A stretch of DNA of 64,000 bases, taken from assembly GCF_900102675.1 (NCBI RefSeq), contig NZ_FMYX01000001.1:372001-436000 (forward strand), read 5' to 3'. Under the pieces are notes generated by a model, which worked only from the letters and a program-made list of their open reading frames with translations, did no database searches and was not told where the DNA came from. Made by a program: the position numbers and the translations under genes. Source of the stretch: Pseudomonas guariconensis. GTDB lineage: Bacteria > Pseudomonadota > Gammaproteobacteria > Pseudomonadales > Pseudomonadaceae. This document shows positions 43,099-52,793 of this stretch, in pieces. Every line of letters starts with the position of its first letter. Position 1 is the first letter of the stretch.

Positions 43099-44853
43099 AT
43101 GGACACCTCGACACCACCGCCAAAGCCCTTGGCCTATGCGGCGCAGCCGGTCGACCGTGGCTTGCAGCGCTGGATACCGGGCTTGCGTGTGGTACGTCAG
43201 TACCCGATGGCATGGCTGTCCAAGGACTTGGTCGCAGGGCTGGTGCTCACCGCCATGCTGGTGCCGGTCGGCATCGCCTACGCGCAGGCGTCCGGCGTAC
43301 CGGGCATCCACGGCCTGTACGCGACGATCGTGCCCTTGCTGGCCTACGCCCTGTTCGGGCCCAGCCGCATCCTGGTGCTGGGCCCAGACTCGGCGCTGGT
43401 GCCGATCATCCTGGCCGTGGTGTTGCCCTTGGCGGCGGGCGACCCGGGGCGGGCGGTCACCCTGGCAGCGGCCATGGCGCTGGTATCGGGGCTGATCTGC
43501 ATCGGCGCGGGCCTGTTGCGCCTGGGCTTCATCACCGAGCTGCTGTCCAAACCGATCCGTTATGGCTACATGAACGGCATCGCCTTGGCGGTGCTGGTCA
43601 GCCAGGCGCCCAAGTTGTTCGGCATCTCTGGGCAGAGCGCCGGGCCGCTGCGCGATAGCCTGCAATTGGTCAACGCCCTGCTGGACGGCAAGGCCAACTG
43701 GCATGCCTTCGCCCTGGGGGCGGGTACGCTGGTGATCATTCTGCTGCTCAAGCGCTGGGAGCGCTTGCCGGGCATCCTGATCGCCGTAGTGGCCGCGACT
43801 GGGATCTGCGGGCTGATGGGCCTGGAAGCCGCCCACGCGGTTAAGGTGGTCGGGTCATTACCCCAGGGCCTTCCAGGGTTCGCGTTGCCATTGATCGGTT
43901 TCAACGACCTGGCCACCGTGGCCATCGGTGGCGCGGCGGTGGCGTTGGTGTCGTTTGCCGACACCAGCGTGCTGTCGCGCACCTACGCCGCCAAGACCCG
44001 CGCCCAGGTCGACCCGAACCAGGAAATGGTCGGGCTGGGGCTGGCCAATCTGGCGTCGGGGTTCTTCCAGGGCATTCCCATCAGCAGCAGTTCGTCCCGC
44101 ACGCCGGTGGCCGAGGCAGCGGGGGCGCGCAGTCAGCTGGCGGGTGTGTTCGGCGCCCTGGGCGTGGCGGCGTTGCTGTTGTTTGCGCCTGATCTGTTGC
44201 GCCACCTGCCGCAAAGCGCCCTGGCGGCGGTGGTCATCGCCGCGGCTATCGGGTTGTTCGAGTTCAAGGACCTGGCGCGGATCTACCGCATCCAACGTTG
44301 GGAGTTCTGGCTGTCCATCACCTGCTTCGTCGGGGTGGCGGTGTTTGGTGCGGTGCCGGGTATCGGCCTTGCGGTGGTCATCGCGGTGATCGAGTTTCTC
44401 TGGGACGGCTGGCGGCCGCACTATGCGGTGCTGGGCCGGGTCGATGGCATCCGCGGCTACCACGATGTGTCCCGCTACCCCGATGCACGCCGGGTGCCGG
44501 GCCTGGTGCTGTTTCGCTGGGATGCGCCGCTGTTCTTCGCCAATGCCGAGCTGTTCCAGCGCTGCGTGCTGGAAGCTGTCGCCCGGTCGGACGGCGAGGT
44601 GCGGCGGGTGGTGGTCGCGGCGGAACCGGTGACCAGCGTGGACGTTACCTCCGCCGACATGCTCGTGGAACTTGAGCAGACCCTGCGCGAGGCCGGTGTG
44701 GAGCTGCATTTTGCCGAGGTCAAGGACCCGGTGAGGGACAAGCTGCTGCGCCTCGAGGTGCTGAGCCACATCGGCAGCGACATCTTCCAGCCCACGGTGG
44801 GCGCCGCGGTGGACACTTACTTGCAGGACCACGCTGTGGACTGGACACCTTGA
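43099..44853 (+). CDS. SulP family sulfate permease with STAS domain
   Basis: This 584-residue anion transporter consists of a 12-14-helix SLC26/SulP core (about 30-440) and a cytoplasmic STAS domain (about 455-575). Core motifs are GLVLTAMLVPVGIAYAQASG and the family block SSSSRTPVAEAAGARSQLAG near residue 330. The STAS part includes LVLFRWDAPLFFANAELFQR and AAEPVTSVDVTSADML, where other members have a phosphorylatable or nucleotide-linked site. It is co-transcribed with ppk2. Substrate could be sulfate, bicarbonate or another anion. Confidence 0.9.
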   Translation: MDTSTPPPKPLAYAAQPVDRGLQRWIPGLRVVRQYPMAWLSKDLVAGLVLTAMLVPVGIAYAQASGVPGIHGLYATIVPLLAYALFGPSRILVLGPDSALVPIILAVVLPLAAGDPGRAVTLAAAMALVSGLICIGAGLLRLGFITELLSKPIRYGYMNGIALAVLVSQAPKLFGISGQSAGPLRDSLQLVNALLDGKANWHAFALGAGTLVIILLLKRWERLPGILIAVVAATGICGLMGLEAAHAVKVVGSLPQGLPGFALPLIGFNDLATVAIGGAAVALVSFADTSVLSRTYAAKTRAQVDPNQEMVGLGLANLASGFFQGIPISSSSSRTPVAEAAGARSQLAGVFGALGVAALLLFAPDLLRHLPQSALAAVVIAAAIGLFEFKDLARIYRIQRWEFWLSITCFVGVAVFGAVPGIGLAVVIAVIEFLWDGWRPHYAVLGRVDGIRGYHDVSRYPDARRVPGLVLFRWDAPLFFANAELFQRCVLEAVARSDGEVRRVVVAAEPVTSVDVTSADMLVELEQTLREAGVELHFAEVKDPVRDKLLRLEVLSHIGSDIFQPTVGAAVDTYLQDHAVDWTP

Positions 44854-44862
44854 GCAAGCGCA

Positions 44863-45990
44863 TCACTGGCGGGTATCGATGCTCACCACCACTGACATCC
44901 CTGGCCGCAGCCGCTTGGCATCCGGCTGGTCGGGATCGACGGTGATGCGCACTGGAATGCGCTGGGCAATCTTCACGAAGTTGCCGGTGGCGTTGTCGGC
45001 CTGCAACAGGGCGAACTCGGAGCCTGTGGCCGGCGAGATCTGTTGCACTTGCCCCCGCAGCTCAAGGTGGTCGAGCGCATCGACGGTGAAGGTGGCCGGT
45101 TGACCGATGCGCACGTGGGCCATCTGGGTTTCCTTCATGTTGGCGATGACCCACAACGTGTCGGGCACCAGCGCCATCAACTGTGCCCCTGAGTTGACAT
45201 AGGCGCCCAGGCGCGTACCGATCTGCCCCAGCTGACCGTCGCGCGGCGCGGCCACGCGGGTATTGTCCAGGTCGATGCGGGCCAGCTCCACCGAGGCCTT
45301 GGCGTTTGCCACGGCCGCTTCCAGGGCTGCGCGGTTGACGACCACGGTTTCTTTATCCTGCCGGGCGATTTCCAGTGCCGCCTTGGCCTGTTCCAGGTTG
45401 GCGACTGCGCCAGCGTGGGTGGCACGGCTCAGGTCCAGTTCCCGGCGAGACACCGAGCCATCGCTGACCAGTGCCTGGTTGCGGCGCAGGTCCGCCTGGG
45501 CCTTGTCGGCCTGGGCGGTGGCATCGAGGATGGCGGCCTCGCGCTGGATGATGGCCGCCTCTGCGCTCTTGCGCTGTTGCAGGTTGTTGGCCAGCGCCGC
45601 CTGTTGCTGTTGCAGTTGAGCGATGGCTTGAGCCAGACGCTGGGTGTAGATGCGATCATCCAGGCGCACCAGCAAATCGCCGCGTTTGACGAACTGGAAG
45701 TCGTGCACCGGCACCTCGACGATATAGCCGGGCAGTTGTGGGCCGATGATCGTCACCTGGCCACGGACCAGGGCGTTCTCGGTGCTTTCGATGGCGCTGC
45801 TGAACGGCGGCAGGCGCCAGGCATAGAGCACCAGCAGGATGCCGGCCAGCGCCACGCAGGCGAAGCTGAGTGAGGAAAGCAGGCGCACACGGCGCGTGCG
45901 GGTCTGATCGCCCGGCCCGCTGGGCGGGGCGGTGCCCTCCGGGGTTTCGGCGATGGCGGTGGTGGTCGTGGACTGGGTGGGTTGGGTCAT
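44863..45990 (-). CDS. EmrA-like membrane fusion protein (HlyD family)
   Basis: This 375-residue periplasmic adaptor pairs with a DHA2 MFS pump. It has one N-terminal membrane helix (about 37-58), a lipoyl half (SAIESTENALVRGQVTIIGP, then PGYIVEVPV), a long coiled-coil hairpin (about 110-215, with IAQLQQQQAALANNLQQRKS) and a C-terminal beta-barrel. The start codon overlaps the upstream MFS stop (TGATG), implying translational coupling. Unlike the EmrAB order, the pump gene comes first. The drug substrate is unknown. Confidence 0.9.
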   Translation of the reverse strand: MTQPTQSTTTTAIAETPEGTAPPSGPGDQTRTRRVRLLSSLSFACVALAGILLVLYAWRLPPFSSAIESTENALVRGQVTIIGPQLPGYIVEVPVHDFQFVKRGDLLVRLDDRIYTQRLAQAIAQLQQQQAALANNLQQRKSAEAAIIQREAAILDATAQADKAQADLRRNQALVSDGSVSRRELDLSRATHAGAVANLEQAKAALEIARQDKETVVVNRAALEAAVANAKASVELARIDLDNTRVAAPRDGQLGQIGTRLGAYVNSGAQLMALVPDTLWVIANMKETQMAHVRIGQPATFTVDALDHLELRGQVQQISPATGSEFALLQADNATGNFVKIAQRIPVRITVDPDQPDAKRLRPGMSVVVSIDTRQ

Positions 45991-47636
45991 CAGGTCGAAG
46001 CGCCACTGGAGGTGTCGGGGGAGGCTATCGGCTGCGCCGCGCGGCGCAGCCAGTAGCTGCGAATCAGAATCCAGATCATCGTCGCCACGGCAATGGCGCC
46101 GATGAGCATGAATACATCGTTGTAGGCCAGGATATTGGCCTCGCGGGTCGCCGCACTGGCCAACAGACGCGTGCCGACTTCGGTGCGTAAGGCGGGGTCG
46201 GCGATCAGGCCGGCGTAACCGGCACCGCCGCCCTGGACCCTGGCATTGACCAGCGGTTCGAGCGCACTCAGGCGTTCGACCAGGTTGCTGGAATGGAATT
46301 TCTCCCGCGCGGTCTGGAAGGTGCCGAGCAACGCTGCACCGATCAGCCCGCCGAGGTTGTTGCAGATCCCGAACATCACCGAGAAGCTCACCAGGTTGCG
46401 CGGGTTGGCCCGTACGTGACTGATGCCCAGGGCCATGGATGGGCCGAGGAAGAACGTGCTGCCGAAGGCCAGCAGGAACTGGCTCAGGTACATCTGCTCG
46501 GGCCGGGTCAGGTTGCTGGAACTCGAATCCATGAAGGCCCCGGTGGCCATCGCCGCCAGCGAGATGAACAGCGGTGTGACCAGGTGCGCTGGGTTGATGG
46601 TCAGGGCGCTGGTGGCAAGGCCCGTGGCTGCGCCCAGCAGCATGATCCAGTACAGGCTGCGCATCTGCTCGCTGCTCATGTTCAGGGCCTGCAGAAAGCC
46701 CACCGCGCCGGTGGATTGCTCGGACGTGACCATGCGGATCAGCACCACGCACAAGGCCAGTCGCACCACCGCGCCACTGCCCAGCCAGCGCGTCATCAAC
46801 AACGGGTTGGTGCGGTTGTGCTCGATGGCAAGGCCCGAGCACACCAGGGCGATGGAAGACGCCAGGGCCACGCCGATCCAGGGCGCCTCAAGCCACCAGT
46901 CGATGCGCCCGAGCGAAAGCACGGCGCAGAGCAGGGCGGTGCCGCTGGCCATCAGCGAGAAGGTCAGAAAATCCAAAGGTTCGAAGGTCTTGAAGCGATC
47001 GCCCGGTGGCAATTTGAGCTGCAGCACGCAACCCAGCGCGGCCAGCGCCAGGCCGAGTTCGAACATGTAGAGGCCCCGCCACTCGGCGATTTGCAACAGG
47101 TCTTCGGAAAACACCCGGGCCAGGGGCACCGCCAGTTGCGAGGCGCCAAGGCCCAACACCATGGCCTTGAGTCGCCATTGGGCGGGGAAGGCCTGGATCA
47201 TGTAGTAAAGACCCAACGAGCTCAGGGCCGCACCGACCATGCCATGGGCGGCGCGCACCGCGATGGCCGAGTTCAGGTCGTTGACGAACAAATGGGCGAA
47301 GGTGACCAGGGCGTAGAGCACCAGGAACACTTCGGTGAAGGCACGCAGGCCGAACTGCTGACGAAACTTCACCAGCAGCAGGTTCATCGAGACGTTGGTC
47401 ATCACGAACGCGGCGGGCAGCCAGGCCATCTCGGCGCTGGTCGCGCCCAGGGCACCTTGTAGGAAGGACAGATTGGCCGTGACCAGGGCATTGCCCAAGC
47501 CACCGGTGATCGCCACCAAAAGACCGACCGCGCCATAGGCCAGGCGTTTGCCGGGTGCGTGCAGGGGGGTGGAGGGTGAACCTGGCAGGCTGGGCTTTTC
47601 GTGGGGGAGCCACTGGCGCGGCGTGTATTTGTCCAT
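45990..47636 (-). CDS. DHA2-family MFS multidrug transporter (EmrB-like)
   Basis: This 548-residue, 14-helix proton-driven exporter resembles EmrB/QacA. Visible segments include AYGAVGLLVAITGGLGNALV (TM1), SAEMAWLPAAFVMTNVSMNL (loop/TM2) and a C-terminal long loop before the final helices (LASAATREANILAYNDVFML). It partners with the HlyD-family gene that overlaps its stop codon. No TolC-like gene or TetR/MarR regulator is adjacent. It is divergent from the polyamine-binding protein gene. Confidence 0.9.
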   Translation of the reverse strand: MDKYTPRQWLPHEKPSLPGSPSTPLHAPGKRLAYGAVGLLVAITGGLGNALVTANLSFLQGALGATSAEMAWLPAAFVMTNVSMNLLLVKFRQQFGLRAFTEVFLVLYALVTFAHLFVNDLNSAIAVRAAHGMVGAALSSLGLYYMIQAFPAQWRLKAMVLGLGASQLAVPLARVFSEDLLQIAEWRGLYMFELGLALAALGCVLQLKLPPGDRFKTFEPLDFLTFSLMASGTALLCAVLSLGRIDWWLEAPWIGVALASSIALVCSGLAIEHNRTNPLLMTRWLGSGAVVRLALCVVLIRMVTSEQSTGAVGFLQALNMSSEQMRSLYWIMLLGAATGLATSALTINPAHLVTPLFISLAAMATGAFMDSSSSNLTRPEQMYLSQFLLAFGSTFFLGPSMALGISHVRANPRNLVSFSVMFGICNNLGGLIGAALLGTFQTAREKFHSSNLVERLSALEPLVNARVQGGGAGYAGLIADPALRTEVGTRLLASAATREANILAYNDVFMLIGAIAVATMIWILIRSYWLRRAAQPIASPDTSSGAST

Positions 47637-47837
47637 GAGTGATGCAGCCCTTGGTCGCTTGGAAAAACTCTACGCGACTCGCGGTGGGAATGAAAATACC
47701 GGTGCCACGCCTGCGATGGGCCGCGCAGCGCCCCCAGGATCCAGGTGACCCACACATTCGGGGTATGTTCCCCTTCGCCGATTGTCGCGATAGTAGGTCC
47801 ACCGGCTCATCCCGAGCAGTCACACGATGGAGTTGCT

Positions 47838-48941
47838 ATGGGCAAGGCACTGAAGGTGATTGGCAGTCTGTTGCTGACGTGCGCCGCTACCGCCACGCAA
47901 GCGGCGCAAGAGGACACCAGCAAGACGCTGCGGTTGTACAACTGGACCGACTATATCGGCGAAACCACCCTGGCCGATTTCGAGAAGGCCACAGGCATCA
48001 AGGTGATCTACGACACTTTCGATGGCTATGAGACCGTGCAGACCAAGTTGCTCACCGGCCGCTCTGGCTACGATTTGGTCATGCTCAATGCCTCCCTGGT
48101 GCCGCCCTTGATCCAGGCGGGGGTGTTCCAGCCTCTGGACAAGCGTCAATTGCCCAGTTGGCACAACCTCGACGCCAAGGTGGTCGATGAGCTGCAAGGC
48201 TACGACCCAGGCTTGAAGTACTCGGCGCCTTACACCTGGGGCAGCTCTGGGGTGACCTATAACGTCGAGAAGATCAAGGCACGCATGCCCGACGCGCCGA
48301 TCGGCTCGCTGGCCATGCTGTTCGATCCCAAGATCGTCTCGCGCTTCGCCGATTGCGGTGTCACCTTGATGGACGCGCCCAGCGAAGTCATACCGCTGGC
48401 CCTGCAATACCTGGGCAAGGACCCGCACAGCGCCGCACCCGCTGACCTGAAGGCCGCCGAGACGCTGCTGATGGGCATCCGCCCCTACATCAAGAAGTTC
48501 GATTCGGTGAACTACCTCACCAGTTTGCCCAACGGGGATGTCTGCATGGCCCTGACCTGGTCCGGTGACTACGCCACCGCTCAGGCCCGTGCCGAGGAGG
48601 CGAAAAAGAACATCACCTTGGATTTCTTCATTCCCAAGGAAGGCTCGCTGATCTGGTTCGACAACCTCTACCTGCCCAAGGACGCGCCCCACGTGGCCAA
48701 TGCGCACCGTTTCATCGAGTTCCTGCTGCAGCCGCAGACCATGGCCAAGGTGACCAATTACATTCACTACGCCAACAGCAATGGCGCCGCCACGGCCTTG
48801 GTGCAGGCGGACATCCGCGACAACCCGGCCATCTACCCCGACGACGCCACCCGTGGGCGTCTGTTCGCCCAGAAGACCCAAGCCCCTCGGGACATGCGGG
48901 CCATCACCCGGGTGTGGAGCACGGTCAAGACCGGCTACTGA
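47838..48941 (+). CDS. PotF/SpuD-like polyamine-binding periplasmic protein
   Basis: This 367-residue ABC-transporter substrate-binding protein has a signal peptide (MGKALKVIGSLLLTCAATAT, cleavage after about residue 22). The mature N-terminus KTLRLYNWTDYIGETTLADF is characteristic of putrescine/spermidine-binding proteins, as is APYTWGSSGVTYN near residue 130. The start at 47838 has TGGAG six bases upstream. No permease or ATPase genes adjoin it, so it must use components encoded elsewhere or act as a sensor. The next gene is an aminotransferase, 36 bp downstream, making polyamine uptake and deamination a plausible unit. Confidence 0.9.
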   Translation: MGKALKVIGSLLLTCAATATQAAQEDTSKTLRLYNWTDYIGETTLADFEKATGIKVIYDTFDGYETVQTKLLTGRSGYDLVMLNASLVPPLIQAGVFQPLDKRQLPSWHNLDAKVVDELQGYDPGLKYSAPYTWGSSGVTYNVEKIKARMPDAPIGSLAMLFDPKIVSRFADCGVTLMDAPSEVIPLALQYLGKDPHSAAPADLKAAETLLMGIRPYIKKFDSVNYLTSLPNGDVCMALTWSGDYATAQARAEEAKKNITLDFFIPKEGSLIWFDNLYLPKDAPHVANAHRFIEFLLQPQTMAKVTNYIHYANSNGAATALVQADIRDNPAIYPDDATRGRLFAQKTQAPRDMRAITRVWSTVKTGY

Positions 48942-48977
48942 GTTCTTTTTCTTCGTATTCTGCCAAGGAGCTGCCCT

Positions 48978-50396
48978 ATGGCCATGCCCAGCAAAGCATT
49001 CGCTTCGACACCTGCCCAGGACGCATTGGTTGAGGCCGACAAGGCCCACTACATGCACGGCTATCACATGTTCGACGAGCACCGTGAGCAAGGCGCGTTG
49101 AACATCGTGGCCGGGGAGGGCGCCTATATCCGCGACACCGAGGGCAACCGCTTCCTCGATGCCGTGGGCGGCATGTGGTGCACCAACATCGGCCTGGGCC
49201 GTGAGGAAATGGCCCTGGCCATCGCCGACCAGGTGCGCAAGCTGGCCTATTCCAACCCGTTCTCCGACATGGCCAACGACGTGGCCATCGCGCTGAGCCA
49301 GAAGCTTGCCCAGCTGGCACCCGGCGACCTGAACCATGTGTTTCTCACCACCGGCGGCTCGACCGCGGTCGACACCGCCTACCGGCTGATCCAGTACTAC
49401 CAGAACTGCCGTGGCAAGCCGAACAAGAAGCACATCATCGCCCGCTACAACGCCTACCACGGCTCCACCACCCTGACCATGTCGATCGGCAACAAGGCCG
49501 CCGACCGGGTGCCAGAGTTCGATTACGCACACCCGCTGATTCACCATGTCTCCAACCCCAACCCTTACCGCGCCCCGGATGACATGGACCAGGCCGAGTT
49601 TCTCGACTTCCTGGTGGCCGAGTTCGAGGACAAGATCCTCTCGCTGGGCCCGGACAACGTCGCGGCCTTTTTCGCCGAGCCGATCATGGGCTCAGGTGGG
49701 GTGATCATCCCGCCCGAAGGCTACTTCCTGCGCATGTGGCAACTGTGCCAGACCTACGACATCCTGTTCGTCGCCGACGAAGTGGTGACCTCCTTCGGGC
49801 GCCTGGGCACCTTCTTCGCCAGCGAGGAGCTGTTCGGCGTGCAACCGGACATCATCACCACCGCCAAGGGCCTGACCTCGGCCTACCTGCCGCTGGGGGC
49901 ATGCATCTTCTCCGAGCGGATCTGGCAGGTGATCGCCGAGCCAGGCAAAGGCCGCTGCTTCACCCACGGCTTCACCTACAGCGGCCACCCGGTGTGCTGT
50001 ACCGCAGCGTTGAAGAACATCGAGATCATCGAGCGCGAGCGTCTGCTGGACCACGTCAATGACGTGGGTGGCTACCTGGAGCAGCGCTTGGCTAGCCTGC
50101 GCGACCTGCCGTTGGTGGGGGATGTACGCTGCCTGAAACTGATGGCCTGTGTCGAGTTCGTGGCCGACAAAGCCAGCAAGGCGCTGTTCGACGACGCGGT
50201 GAACATTGGCGAGCGCATCCACCGCAAAGCCCAGGCCAAGGGGCTGCTGGTGCGGCCGATCATGCACCTGAACGTGATGTCGCCACCGCTGGTGATCACC
50301 CATGCCCAGGTCGACGAGATCGTCGAGATCCTGCGCCAATGCATACTCGACACCGCCCAGGAGCTGCACAGCGAAGGGCTGTATCACGGCCAATGA
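48978..50396 (+). CDS. Class-III aminotransferase (SpuC-like), second copy
   Basis: This 472-residue PLP-dependent amine aminotransferase is paralogous to the one at 30.5 kb. The PLP lysine is K297 in DIITTAKGLTSAYLPLG, the phosphate site is LTTGGSTAVDTAYRL and the pyridine aspartate lies in LFVADEVVTSFGRLG. The serine-rich phosphate motif of the other copy (SGSES) is replaced by GGSTAV, which is typical of a distinct subclass within SpuC-like enzymes. It follows the polyamine-binding protein gene closely and precedes a LuxR gene. The amine substrate is not fixed by sequence. Confidence 0.9.
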   Translation: MAMPSKAFASTPAQDALVEADKAHYMHGYHMFDEHREQGALNIVAGEGAYIRDTEGNRFLDAVGGMWCTNIGLGREEMALAIADQVRKLAYSNPFSDMANDVAIALSQKLAQLAPGDLNHVFLTTGGSTAVDTAYRLIQYYQNCRGKPNKKHIIARYNAYHGSTTLTMSIGNKAADRVPEFDYAHPLIHHVSNPNPYRAPDDMDQAEFLDFLVAEFEDKILSLGPDNVAAFFAEPIMGSGGVIIPPEGYFLRMWQLCQTYDILFVADEVVTSFGRLGTFFASEELFGVQPDIITTAKGLTSAYLPLGACIFSERIWQVIAEPGKGRCFTHGFTYSGHPVCCTAALKNIEIIERERLLDHVNDVGGYLEQRLASLRDLPLVGDVRCLKLMACVEFVADKASKALFDDAVNIGERIHRKAQAKGLLVRPIMHLNVMSPPLVITHAQVDEIVEILRQCILDTAQELHSEGLYHGQ

Positions 50397-50449
50397 CCCA
50401 CCTGAGACAGGCTGTGCGCGAGCATGTCCGGCAGGCTAGACTGCCGGGC

Positions 50450-51271
50450 ATGACCCAGCCTACCCCCGACACGCCCATCACCCTGACCTTCGGCGCCCTG
50501 CAGCAGTGGCATGCAGCCTTGCAGCACGCTTTCGCCCACAGCGACACGCCCGATGCCCTGGCCCACCTGGCCGCCGCTATCGGCCAACTGGTTTGCGTGG
50601 AGTCGATGATGATCAGCCTGGAATGCCGGGGGCGGGCGCCGCGCTTGCTGTACCAGCAGGGTATTCCCGAATGCCATCGCGATGCGGTGCTCAATCGCTA
50701 TTTTGCCGCAGGCTACCTGCTCGACCCGTTCTGCCTGGCGGTGGAGAACGGGCTGGCTGAAGGTTTCTATCACCTGCAAGACATCGCGCCGGACAACTTC
50801 TTCGACAGCGACTACTACAAGGCCTACTACCTAGGTACCGGCTGCAGCGAAGACAGTTACTTCATCGCCGATATCGCCGAGGACCGCAAAGTCTCGCTGA
50901 GCCTGTTCCAAGGCTGCAGCGGCACACGCCTGAGCGCTGCGCAGCTGGACGTGCTGCGGGCGGTGGAGCCGATGGTGCGTGAGCTGCTGGGGCGCTATGC
51001 CCGCGCGCATCTGCTGGAAGCCCCGCACGCCGCCGAGCCGGGCGGTTTGCAGGCAGCGTTCGACAGCTTTGGCTGCCAGGTTCTCACCGACCGGGAGCGC
51101 GAGGTGGCGCACATGATCCTGCGTGGGCACTCGGTGAAATCCACGGCCATCGAGTTGGGCATCTCGCCGGAAACGGTCCGCATGCACCGCAAGAACCTTT
51201 ACCTCAAACTCGAGATCAACTCCCAATCGGAGCTGTTCGCCCGCTTCATCGACTGGTTGCGCCGGGGCTGA
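50450..51271 (+). CDS. LuxR-family regulator, paralogue of the 28.1-kb regulator
   Basis: This 273-residue regulator has an unnamed N-terminal domain (with FFDSDYYKAYYLGTGCSEDS) and a C-terminal LuxR helix-turn-helix (VLTDREREVAHMILRG and GISPETVRMHRKNLYLKL). The layout and motifs match the regulator at 28.1 kb. An in-frame ATG at 50393 overlaps the aminotransferase stop (ATGA) and would add 19 residues; I prefer 50450 because the added stretch does not align with the paralogue. The two LuxR-aminotransferase pairs suggest regulation by amines. Confidence 0.78.
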   Translation: MTQPTPDTPITLTFGALQQWHAALQHAFAHSDTPDALAHLAAAIGQLVCVESMMISLECRGRAPRLLYQQGIPECHRDAVLNRYFAAGYLLDPFCLAVENGLAEGFYHLQDIAPDNFFDSDYYKAYYLGTGCSEDSYFIADIAEDRKVSLSLFQGCSGTRLSAAQLDVLRAVEPMVRELLGRYARAHLLEAPHAAEPGGLQAAFDSFGCQVLTDREREVAHMILRGHSVKSTAIELGISPETVRMHRKNLYLKLEINSQSELFARFIDWLRRG

Positions 51272-51301
51272 ACCGGCGCAACCCAAGGGAACGGCAGAGG
51301 A

Positions 51302-52687
51302 TCAGTTGCGATCCAGCCACACCGTCTGCACGTTGCAGAACTCGCGCACGCCGAAGTGCGACAGTTCGCGGCCGAAACCGCTCTTCTTCACACCGCCAAA
51401 GGCTACACGGGGGTCGGAGGCGCAGTAGCCGTTGATGAACACGCCGCCGGTGTCCAGGGCGGCCGTCATGCGCTCGGCCAAGGCGAGGTCGGCGGTGTAG
51501 ATGGTCGAGGCCAGGCCGAACTCGCTGTCGTTGGCCAGTTCTACCGCATGCTCGGCATCCTTGGCGGTGATGATCGCCGCGACAGGGCCGAACAGCTCCT
51601 GCTTGAAGGCGGTCATCTCGGGGGTAACGTCGCCGAACACAGTGGGTGCATAGTAGTTGCCCACGCCTTCGATCTTGTTGCCGCCGAGCAGCAAAGTGGC
51701 GCCTTCGGCCAGGGTCGCCTGGACTTGGCCGTCGAGTTCGTCGCGCAAGTCGAAGCGGGCCATGGGGCCGATGTAGGTGTCGTCGTCCTGTGGGTTGCCG
51801 ATCTTCAGCTGCCGGGTGGCCTCGACGAACTTGCGGGTGAATGCCTCGACGACGCCTTGTTCGACGATCATACGCTTGGCGGCAGCGCAGACCTGGCCTG
51901 TGTTCTGGTAACGGCCGATCACGGCCGCCTTGACCGCCGCATCCAGGTCGGCGTCGGCCAGGACGATGAACGGGTCCGATCCGCCCAGTTCCAGCACGCA
52001 TTTTTTCAGCGCCGCACCTGCCTGGGCACCGATGGCCATACCGGCACGTACGCTGCCGGTGAGGGTGACGGCGGCGATGCGCGGGTCATTGATGGCTCGG
52101 GTGACGCCTTCTGGGGTCACGTTGACCACTTCGAACACGCCCTCGGGTAGCCCGGCCTGCTTGAAGGCGTCGAGCAGCAGGTAGGCACTGCCCATCACGT
52201 TCGGCGCGTGCTTGAGGACATAGGTATTGCCGGCCAGCAACGCAGGCACCGCGCCGCGCAGGACCTGCCAGATCGGGAAGTTCCACGGCATCACCGCCAG
52301 AATTGGGCCCATCGGACGGTATTCGATGCGGGCTTTTTCGATCTGGGTGGGTTCTGGCGCGAGCATGGCCGGACCGTGTTCGGCGTACCACTGGCACAGG
52401 CCGATGCACTTGGTGACTTCGCCGCGGGCTTGGGTGATCGGCTTACCGATCTCGCGGGTGATCATGTGAGCGAAGGCTTCATGATTGGCTTGCAGGGCAT
52501 CTGCCAAGGCGAGCAGGTACTCGCTGCGCTGACCCAGCGACACCTGGCGCCACTGGCCAAAGCCTTTCTTGGCGCGTTGCAGCGCCGCTTCCAGTGCGGC
52601 GTCGGTGTCGAAGGGGTAATGGCCGATCCGCTCACCGCTATGCGGGTCGACGGAAATGGCATGGGTCAGGCTGCTGATCTCGCTCAT
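51302..52687 (-). CDS. NAD(P)-dependent succinate-semialdehyde dehydrogenase (Sad/YneI-like)
   Basis: This 461-residue aldehyde dehydrogenase resembles E. coli Sad, which oxidises succinate semialdehyde from 4-aminobutyrate to succinate. The nucleophile Cys lies in YQNTGQVCAAAKRM, the general base in VLELGGSDPF, and the cofactor site is VMPWNFPIWQVLRGAVPALL. It converges with the LuxR gene by 30 bp and diverges from a LysR regulator. Together with the upstream polyamine genes it could complete the putrescine-to-succinate route. The exact aldehyde is an inference. Confidence 0.9.
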   Translation of the reverse strand: MSEISSLTHAISVDPHSGERIGHYPFDTDAALEAALQRAKKGFGQWRQVSLGQRSEYLLALADALQANHEAFAHMITREIGKPITQARGEVTKCIGLCQWYAEHGPAMLAPEPTQIEKARIEYRPMGPILAVMPWNFPIWQVLRGAVPALLAGNTYVLKHAPNVMGSAYLLLDAFKQAGLPEGVFEVVNVTPEGVTRAINDPRIAAVTLTGSVRAGMAIGAQAGAALKKCVLELGGSDPFIVLADADLDAAVKAAVIGRYQNTGQVCAAAKRMIVEQGVVEAFTRKFVEATRQLKIGNPQDDDTYIGPMARFDLRDELDGQVQATLAEGATLLLGGNKIEGVGNYYAPTVFGDVTPEMTAFKQELFGPVAAIITAKDAEHAVELANDSEFGLASTIYTADLALAERMTAALDTGGVFINGYCASDPRVAFGGVKKSGFGRELSHFGVREFCNVQTVWLDRN

Positions 52688-52793
52688 GGCGGGCTCCTCG
52701 TTGTTGTATCCGACTGGCGCCCAGACTAGTGGTGTGTGGTTTTAATGAAAACTGAATAATAATGAGCGAAACATTCACGAATGGAGAAAGACC

